Positions 1 through 5,193 of a stretch of 6,299 nucleotides of DNA are shown piece after piece. Made by a program: the position numbers and the translations under genes. The stretch is from NCBI GenBank assembly GCA_014383605.1, contig JACNHM010000505.1:1-6299 (forward strand), given 5' to 3'. This stretch comes from Chloroflexota bacterium (GTDB lineage: Bacteria > Chloroflexota > Anaerolineae > UBA3071). Below the pieces are notes generated by a model. It had not been told where the DNA came from. It saw only the letters and a list, made by a program, of their open reading frames with translations, and ran no database searches. Positions within the stretch are counted from its first letter, which is position 1. Every line of letters starts with the position of its first letter.

Positions 1-235
1 CGAATTGTTTGCTCGTCCGACACCTTGCGTCTCTCCAGTCACTCCAGTTGGAAGGCCTGAATTATAACACAACCAGGCGCGTAGTACAAACTCACAGACT
101 GCACTCGGTTGAGAGAGACGGGGGGATGGTGGGGGTTTCCGAGTTCTTCAGCGCGCCCTCTGAGAGGTGGCGACGTCATCATCGGTAAGAGAACTGGCCC
201 TTGCTGCTGGTCTTGTCGGGCCGATTGGAGATGCG
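1..235 (+). promoter_or_regulatory. Gene-free leader upstream of the repeat protein, with a weak promoter candidate
   Basis: No credible gene is visible here. An AT-rich patch holds TATAAC at 63-68, which resembles a sigma70 -10 box, but there is no convincing -35 box at 16-18 bp spacing. The place of the -35 box is taken by a short direct repeat, CTCCAGT at 33-39 and again at 42-48 (9-bp period), which could be an activator site or chance. If this promoter were real, the 5' leader would be about 155 nt. A G-rich run lies at 120-135 (two G tracts of six and five bases). The large open frame continues upstream of 236 to a GTG at 167, but that segment does not look like part of a signal peptide and is treated as non-coding. 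Confidence 0.25.
227..230 (+). promoter_or_regulatory. Shine-Dalgarno GGAG that decides the start of the repeat protein
   Basis: GGAG sits five bases upstream of the ATG at 236. This supports ATG 236 over the upstream GTG at 167 and over the in-frame ATGs at 242 and 245, whose spacing would be 11 and 14 bases. Starting at 236 also puts the basic n-region (K5, R6) and the hydrophobic core at the usual distance from the N-terminus of a signal peptide. Confidence 0.6.
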
Positions 236-3200
236 ATGGCGATGATGAAACGTGCATGGCTCACCTTGTTGGGGGGGCTGTTACTGGTATCTTGCTTCGG
301 CGCCTTACCCATGGCCGCGGCGCAACAGCCGAGCTCCTCGCCGCAGAGCAAGATGGACACCCCTATCCTCTCCGCGACCACGGCGCTCGATCCCACAGCC
401 GCCTGGAGTTCGCCGGAAAGCGAACTCACTCGCTGCCTGGCCTGGGGCGACGTGGACAACGACGGCGACCTGGACTTGCTCGTGGGTAATGCCACAACCA
501 ACAGGCTCTATGCCAACGACGGCGCAGGCCACCTCTCCTCCGTGTGGGTCTCTGCCGAGGCGGCGATGACCGAGGGCGTCGCCTGGGGCGACATGGATGG
601 CGACGGCGACCTGGACCTGGCGGTGGCCAACTGGCAGCAGCCTAATCGCGTCTACGGCAATGCCGATGGCGTGCTGGGTGTCGTATGGACCTCCAGTGGA
701 GCCAACCGCAGCCTGGATGTGGCCTGGGGCGACGTGGACAACGATGGCGACCTGGACCTGGCGGTGGCTAACCATGCGCAGCCCAACCATCTCTACGAGA
801 ACGTGGGCGGCACGCTCAGCCTGACGCCCGTTTGGAACTCCACCTCCTCGGAGCAAAGCTGGGACCTGGCCTGGGGCGACGTGGATGGCGACGGCGACCT
901 GGACCTGGCCGTTGCTGATTTCAATCGCCTTCGTCTCTACGAAAACGTTGGTGGCAGCCTGAACCCTATCGCTGGCTGGACGTCGGAAGCCGTTTTCTTC
1001 TGCGGCAGCGTGGACTGGGGCGATGGGGATGGTGACGGCGATCTGGATCTGGCCGTGGGCTGTGGCCTGGGCACGGCTCAGTCCAATCTGGTCTTCGCCA
1101 ACAACGCGGGTACACTCACGCCCTCTCCCACCTGGATCTCCAGCGAGGCCGACGACACCTGGGAGGTGGTCTGGGGTGACTGGGACGGCGATGGCGACCT
1201 CGACCTGGCGGCGGGCAACAACGGCCCCAACCGCGTTTACGAGAACACCGGCGCGGGCTTGAACACCGCTGCGACCTGGAGTTCTGCCGAAGCCGACCGC
1301 AGCATCGGCATGGCCTGGGGGGACACCGACAACGACGCCGATCTCGACCTGGCCTCGGCCAACTTCGCCCAGCCCAACCGCGTCCACGCCAACGGCGCAG
1401 GGCCGCTGTCCTTCACGCCGGTCTGGAATTCGTCTGAGGCCGACTATACCCTGGGCACTGCCTGGGGCGATTTCGATGGCGATGGTGATCTCGATCTGGC
1501 CGCCGCCAACAACGGCCCCAACCGGCTCTACGCCAACAGCGGTGCTGCGCTGATGCTGGCCTGGAGCTCACCGGAAGCAGAGAACACAGAAGAAGTGGCC
1601 TGGGGGGACGTGGACGGCGATGGCGATCTCGACCTGGCCTGCGCCAACAGCGGGCCGCCGGATCGCCTCTACCGCAACGACGGCGGCGCCTTTGTCTCTG
1701 TCTGGACGTCCGACGAAGACGGCTACAGCGAGGACCTGGCCTGGGGTGACCTCGACGGCGACGGCGATCTCGATCTGGCCGTGGCGGTGCAGTGGGCCGA
1801 CGACGGCAGCTCGTACGGCGTGCGGGTTCACGAAAACAACGGCACAGCCCTCTCCCGCGCCGCCGTCTGGCGGGTCAGCGGCGTGGTCGCCCACAGCGTG
1901 GCCTGGGGCGACGTGGATGGCGATGGCGATCTCGACCTGGCCGTGGGCAGCGGCAGCGGAGGTGATCTCGTCTACGAGAATACGGGCGGCTACCTCCAGC
2001 CTGTGCCCGCCTGGGTGTCCGACGAGGCGCATTCCACCAAAAGCGTGGCCTGGGCTGACGTGGACAACGATGGCGATCTGGACCTGGCCGCGGGCGGCTA
2101 CGGCCCTGACCGCCTCTACGACAACCTGGGCACTGCCTTGGACACGAGCGCGGTCTGGCATTCCGCCGAGGAGGAAGCAACGATCAGCCTGGCCTGGGGC
2201 GATGGCGATGGCGATGGCGATCTCGACCTGCTGGCGAGCACCTATCCCGCCGGCCAGCCCAATCGGCTCTACGAGAATCGCCACGGGGTGTTGAGCCACG
2301 CCGCGGTCTGGCAATTCGCCGCCGCCGATGAGACGCTGGCCCTGGCCTGGGGCGACGTGGACGGCGATGGCGATCTGGACCTGATCACCGGCAATGGCTT
2401 CCTTCCCGATCTGCAGCCGCTGCGCCTCTACCGCAATGGACGGATCGCCCCTGCTCGCCTGGTGAACAATCCGGCCTACGCCGCCGTGGACAAACCCGGC
2501 AACAGTGATGCGGCCTTCTTCTACCACGCCGCCGAGGTGCTCACCTCGCCGCTGATCCCCATCACCTACCGCCTGTTCGACGCCGAAGCGGACCCCGTGC
2601 GCCGGCTGGACGTCTACTACTCCACCGATGGCGGTGGGCAGTGGCAGCCGGCGGTGCCCGGCGGCGGCGAGGGCTTGGCTGACCTCAGCACCAGCCCCGG
2701 CGGCAGCCCGCACCTCTTCGTCTGGAACGCCGGGGTGGACGAGGTGCGCAGCGACGACGTGGTGCTGCGCTTTGTGCCCCACGCCAACCCCGACCGCGCC
2801 GGGCTGATCCAGTGGCCGCCTTTCGGCGCCCGCAGCGTGCCCTTCCGCGTGCGGGCGACGCAGCCGGCCGCGTCGGTGTATCTGCCGTTGGTGCTGCGCG
2901 TGCCGCCTCCGCCCACGCCCACGACGACACCCACGCCTACGCCCACAGCGACTGCCACAGCAACGCCTACAGCGACGCCGACGCCTTGTTTCCCCGTCGT
3001 TGAGGGCATCGTGCCGGTGGGCGACGCGCCGCACGGTTTGGCCTTATCGCAAGATCTGCGCCAGTTCTACGCCGCCAACCACGAAGAGGACACCATCTCC
3101 GTGGTGGATATGGGCAGCCTGAACGTGCTACAGACGCTGGCAGGCATGGACAGTCCCAACGGCCTGGCTTTCAATCCGGATGCCACCCTGCTCTGCGCCG

Positions 3201-4012
3201 CCCATCGCAACACGGACAGCGTCACCTGCGTGCACATGGGGCTGCTGCCGATGCGCTGGACGCAGCCCGTAGGCCATCTGCCCAATGGCCTGGCCTACAA
3301 CCCGACCAACGGCCGCCTCTACGTGGCCAACTACGGCAGCGGCGACGTCACGGTGCTCGACGGCAGCGTGGGCACGGAGCTGACCACGATCCCGGTGGGG
3401 GACGAACCGGCGATGGTGGCCGTGAACCCGAGCACGAACAAGGTCTACGTGACGTTGCACAGCGACCACCGCCTGGCGGTGATTGACGGCGCCAGCGACA
3501 CCCTGAGCAAACGGGTGGACCTGGGCACCGGTGGCTCCTACGGCGTCGCCGTGGATGAACTACGCAACCTGGTGTACGTGGCGACCATCGACTCGCATCG
3601 CATCGTGGTCGTGGATGGGGCGACGGACACGCTGCTGGGCTGGGTGGAGGTCAAGCGGAGCGATGGCACGCCGGTGTCGCTGCGCATGATCGGCGTCAAC
3701 CCGAACCTGGGCACGTCCGGCCACGTCTACGTCACCAGCTCCGCCGCCGACCCCAATGGCGTTGATCGCTTGCTGGTCTTTCCCAAGGGCTGGCCGGAGG
3801 GATTTGCCCGGCCCTATGCGCTGGACGTGGGGGCCTTGCCTCGCGAGGGCATCGCCGTGAACCTGGCCAGCGATCGCGTGTACGTCTCGGCTCGCGGCGA
3901 CGATCAGGTGACCGTCGTCGGGGATGGCGAGCCGGTCTGCCTGCCGAACTTCACGGCCTCCGAGTACAAGATCAAGGTCAGGCGGGCGGAGGCGATGGGT
4001 AGCGCACGCTGA
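236..4012 (+). CDS. Exported multi-propeller protein: 14 FG-GAP/VCBS repeats plus a C-terminal seven-blade YVTN domain
   Basis: This 1258-residue protein is probably surface-bound or secreted and probably acts as a binding scaffold; no catalytic motif is visible. Residues 1-29 are a signal peptide: basic K5-R6, a Leu-rich core and A27-A28-A29 before Q30, although L17-V18-S19-C20 also fits a lipobox. Residues 70-737 hold 14 tandem repeats of about 47 residues, each with W-G-D-x-D-x-D-G-D-L-D-L followed by a P-N-R-L-Y-x-N-type segment and ending W-x-S-x-E-A. The D-x-D-x-D-G loop is the calcium-binding signature of FG-GAP/VCBS blades. Residues 738-880 look like a beta-sandwich, with a Y-Y-S-x-D-G-G-x-x-W stretch. 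V881-Y882-L883-P884-L885-V886-L887-R888 precedes a Pro-Thr linker (889-917). Residues 919 to about 1240 form seven YVTN/NHL-like blades (P-V-G-x-x-P-x-x-x-A-x-N-P then V-Y-V-x). The basic tail has no LPxTG motif or membrane anchor. The gene stands alone and converges on the asparaginase gene. The domain calls are firm; the function is unknown. Confidence 0.9.
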   Translation: MAMMKRAWLTLLGGLLLVSCFGALPMAAAQQPSSSPQSKMDTPILSATTALDPTAAWSSPESELTRCLAWGDVDNDGDLDLLVGNATTNRLYANDGAGHLSSVWVSAEAAMTEGVAWGDMDGDGDLDLAVANWQQPNRVYGNADGVLGVVWTSSGANRSLDVAWGDVDNDGDLDLAVANHAQPNHLYENVGGTLSLTPVWNSTSSEQSWDLAWGDVDGDGDLDLAVADFNRLRLYENVGGSLNPIAGWTSEAVFFCGSVDWGDGDGDGDLDLAVGCGLGTAQSNLVFANNAGTLTPSPTWISSEADDTWEVVWGDWDGDGDLDLAAGNNGPNRVYENTGAGLNTAATWSSAEADRSIGMAWGDTDNDADLDLASANFAQPNRVHANGAGPLSFTPVWNSSEADYTLGTAWGDFDGDGDLDLAAANNGPNRLYANSGAALMLAWSSPEAENTEEVAWGDVDGDGDLDLACANSGPPDRLYRNDGGAFVSVWTSDEDGYSEDLAWGDLDGDGDLDLAVAVQWADDGSSYGVRVHENNGTALSRAAVWRVSGVVAHSVAWGDVDGDGDLDLAVGSGSGGDLVYENTGGYLQPVPAWVSDEAHSTKSVAWADVDNDGDLDLAAGGYGPDRLYDNLGTALDTSAVWHSAEEEATISLAWGDGDGDGDLDLLASTYPAGQPNRLYENRHGVLSHAAVWQFAAADETLALAWGDVDGDGDLDLITGNGFLPDLQPLRLYRNGRIAPARLVNNPAYAAVDKPGNSDAAFFYHAAEVLTSPLIPITYRLFDAEADPVRRLDVYYSTDGGGQWQPAVPGGGEGLADLSTSPGGSPHLFVWNAGVDEVRSDDVVLRFVPHANPDRAGLIQWPPFGARSVPFRVRATQPAASVYLPLVLRVPPPPTPTTTPTPTPTATATATPTATPTPCFPVVEGIVPVGDAPHGLALSQDLRQFYAANHEEDTISVVDMGSLNVLQTLAGMDSPNGLAFNPDATLLCAAHRNTDSVTCVHMGLLPMRWTQPVGHLPNGLAYNPTNGRLYVANYGSGDVTVLDGSVGTELTTIPVGDEPAMVAVNPSTNKVYVTLHSDHRLAVIDGASDTLSKRVDLGTGGSYGVAVDELRNLVYVATIDSHRIVVVDGATDTLLGWVEVKRSDGTPVSLRMIGVNPNLGTSGHVYVTSSAADPNGVDRLLVFPKGWPEGFARPYALDVGALPREGIAVNLASDRVYVSARGDDQVTVVGDGEPVCLPNFTASEYKIKVRRAEAMGSAR
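443..2446 (+). repeat. Fourteen tandem FG-GAP/VCBS coding repeats (about 140-bp period)
   Basis: Each unit opens with the Trp codon of W-G-D and carries the loop D-x-D-x-D-G-D-L-D. The first Trp codon is at 443-445 and the fourteenth at 2348-2350. A partial unit with only the closing W-S-S-P-E part precedes the first. Unit 7 has Ala in place of the loop Gly (DTDNDADLD) and unit 12 has W-A-D in place of W-G-D. Units 10 and 13 are longer through insertions after the calcium loop. The DNA repeats as well as the protein: units 1-4 mostly use GACCTGGACCTG for the D-L-D-L core, while most units from 6 onward use GATCTCGACCTG or close variants, which suggests stepwise block duplication. Confidence 0.9.
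2900..2986 (+). repeat. Low-complexity Pro-Thr linker coding stretch
   Basis: This encodes a flexible linker of about 29 residues made almost only of Pro, Thr and Ala (residues 889-917 of the repeat protein), ending just before C918. It separates the calcium-repeat half from the YVTN half. Linkers of this type are common in secreted multidomain proteins and are often O-glycosylated; glycosylation here is inference. The codons are imperfect CCC-ACG, CCT-ACG and GCC-ACA alternations, so the DNA itself is a degenerate short repeat prone to length variation. Confidence 0.85.
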
Positions 4013-4032
4013 ACGAACGGATGGCGCAAAGC

Positions 4033-4063
4033 CAGTGGGGCAGGCTCTCGGCCTGCCCCACTG
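4033..4063. terminator. Perfect 13-bp hairpin between convergent genes, probable bidirectional terminator
   Basis: The arms 4033-4045 and 4051-4063 are perfect inverted copies (CAGTGGGGCAGGC and its complement) around a 5-base loop, TCTCG. It starts 20 bases after the stop of the repeat protein and ends 23 bases before the stop of the asparaginase gene on the other strand, the expected place for a terminator shared by converging genes. No T-tract follows on either strand, so it is not a textbook intrinsic terminator. It could also stabilise 3' ends or be a copy of a dispersed intergenic palindrome. Confidence 0.6.
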
Positions 4064-4086
4064 ACGCGTGTCGTGCTTCCGTTGCG

Positions 4087-5070
4087 TTATTCGCTGGCAC
4101 CGGCAAGCTGCGCCCAGGTGGTGCGCAGCGCATCTCCTTCCAACTCCGCGCCCAGGGCGACCATCAGCCCGATGCGGGCCTTCGGCCCGTTGAGGTGACC
4201 GGCGGGCAGGCAGCCCAGGGCGCGCAGGTCTCGCTGGGCGCCGGCGTAGCCGTAGCCATCGCCCACGCGGCCGCTGGGGCAGCGAGAGGCTATGACCACG
4301 GTCACACCCGTCTCGATCGCCGCGCCGATGGCCGGCAGCCACCAGGGCGGCACCCGCCCACCGCCCAGGCCCTCGATCACCACCCCTCGAACGCCGCGAG
4401 CCACCGCCTCCCGCAGGCTGTCCGGTTCCATCCCCACGGCCAGCTTGATCAGCGCCACGCCTCGCTCCAGCGCGGCGCAGGGGATGGTGCGCCGCGCCAC
4501 CCGCCAGGCGAGGTGCAGCCCGTCGGCATCGAGCCGGCCCAGCGGCCCCCAGCCGGGCGAGCGGAAGGTGTCGAGGGCCTGTGTGTGGGTCTTGGTGACG
4601 TAGCGGGCGGCGTGCACCGTGTCGTTGAAGGCCACCAGCGCGCCCAGGTCGCTGGCCGCGTCGGAAGCGGCCACGCGCACGGCAGTCGCCAGGTTGGCGT
4701 AGCCGTCGTAGCCGGGCTCGGAGGCCGTGCGCATGGCCCCGGTGACCACCACGGGCTTGTGGCTGTCCACCGTCAGATCGAGCAGCATGGCCGTCTCCTC
4801 CAGCACGTCGGTGCCGTGGGTGATGACCACGCCGTCCACGTCCGGCCGGGCCACGTGTGCCGCGGCGCGCTGCCGAATCGCCCACAACGTGTCGAGGGTG
4901 AAGTGGGCGCTGGGCAGGTTGCAGATTTCCTCGGCGGTGGTGGTGAGGGGAAGATCAGCGAGGGTGGCCTGGAAATCGGCGCTGCTGAGGGTGGGCACAG
5001 CGCCGCCAGCCGTCTCGTCGTGGCGCATGGCGATGGTGCCGCCGGTGGTGAGGATGACGATGTGCTTCAT
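4087..5070 (-). CDS. L-asparaginase (asparaginase/glutaminase family, cytoplasmic)
   Basis: The enzyme hydrolyses L-asparagine to L-aspartate and ammonia, feeding nitrogen and aspartate pools. It has 327 residues, the usual family length, and no signal peptide, so it should act in the cytoplasm. The N-terminal motif T-T-G-G-T-I-A (residues 8-14) holds the nucleophile T12. T-H-G-T-D (84-88) supplies the second Thr-Asp pair, T87 and D88, followed by E-E-T-A. K160, in V-T-K-T, corresponds to the third catalytic residue. Other family marks are G-A-M-R (111-114), N-D-T-V (149-152), G-P-L-G (175-178) and S-R-C-P-S-G (262-267). The Tyr of the active-site lid of E. coli AsnB-type enzymes (Y25) is not seen; the local sequence is A-G-G-A-V-P. 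The ATG at 5070 is chosen because the family begins right at the first beta strand; an in-frame GTG at 5085 would add five residues, with only a poorly spaced GAGA before it. The gene follows the transferase after 123 bp and converges on the repeat protein gene. Ans type I versus type II cannot be settled here. Confidence 0.93.
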   Translation of the reverse strand: MKHIVILTTGGTIAMRHDETAGGAVPTLSSADFQATLADLPLTTTAEEICNLPSAHFTLDTLWAIRQRAAAHVARPDVDGVVITHGTDVLEETAMLLDLTVDSHKPVVVTGAMRTASEPGYDGYANLATAVRVAASDAASDLGALVAFNDTVHAARYVTKTHTQALDTFRSPGWGPLGRLDADGLHLAWRVARRTIPCAALERGVALIKLAVGMEPDSLREAVARGVRGVVIEGLGGGRVPPWWLPAIGAAIETGVTVVIASRCPSGRVGDGYGYAGAQRDLRALGCLPAGHLNGPKARIGLMVALGAELEGDALRTTWAQLAGASE

Positions 5071-5079
5071 GTATGGCCA

Positions 5080-5099
5080 ATCCACCAGTCTCAGTGGAT
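5080..5099 (-). promoter_or_regulatory. Small hairpin covering the presumed asparaginase ribosome binding site
   Basis: Positions 5080-5085 and 5094-5099 are inverted copies (6 bp) around an 8-base loop. On the minus strand the downstream arm contains most of GGTGG (5086-5082), the only purine-rich stretch near the asparaginase ATG (11-base spacing). If it folds in the mRNA, it would hide this weak ribosome binding site. The stem is short, so this is only suggestive. Confidence 0.3.
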
Positions 5100-5114
5100 C
5101 CGAAATCGCTCCCA

Positions 5115-5162
5115 GGGGATTGCCAAATCCCCGCTTTGGGCCTGGATCTGGCGATCCAGGCC
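5115..5162. repeat. Two tandem strong inverted repeats between transferase and asparaginase genes
   Basis: The first hairpin has a 7-bp stem, 5115-5121 with 5126-5132, and the loop GCCA. The second has a perfect 10-bp stem, 5139-5148 with 5153-5162 (GGCCTGGATC and its complement), and the loop TGGC. They lie 6 bases apart, downstream of the transferase stop and upstream of the asparaginase start. No T-tract follows either of them on the minus strand. They could be a factor-dependent terminator or attenuator, an mRNA processing or stabilising element, or a copy of a REP/MITE-like intergenic repeat. Confidence 0.6.
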
Positions 5163-5193
5163 GGGCAAGGTTGGATGTACTGAGTCTATCAAC

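Noticed and set aside
120..135. Possible G-quadruplex in the leader
   Set aside because: Only two long G tracts plus one GG are present, too few for a confident four-tract quadruplex.
167..235. In-frame GTG start at 167 for the repeat protein
   Set aside because: It would place 23 non-signal-like residues before the basic n-region, and it has no better ribosome binding site than the GGAG before ATG 236.
305..1387. 360-codon open frame on the minus strand
   Set aside because: It is antisense to units 1-7 with the same shadow periodicity. The forward frame has a signal peptide and recognisable domains.
443..2446. Regular repeats considered as a CRISPR array
   Set aside because: The period is about 140 bp, the repeats are in one open frame and encode calcium loops, and there are no unique spacers of uniform length.
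1568..3034. 488-codon open frame on the minus strand across the repeat region
   Set aside because: It is a shadow of the tandem repeats: its translation is itself a periodic Val/Ile/Ala-rich image of the calcium loops with no family features.
3560..4885. 441-codon minus-strand open frame overlapping the asparaginase and the repeat protein
   Set aside because: Arg/Gly/Ala-rich composition is typical of an out-of-frame reading in GC-rich DNA, and it crosses the terminator hairpin.
4013..5193. tRNA or other structured RNA gene in the intergenic gaps
   Set aside because: Both gaps (4013-4086 and 5071-5193) hold only simple hairpins, with no cloverleaf or known riboswitch core.
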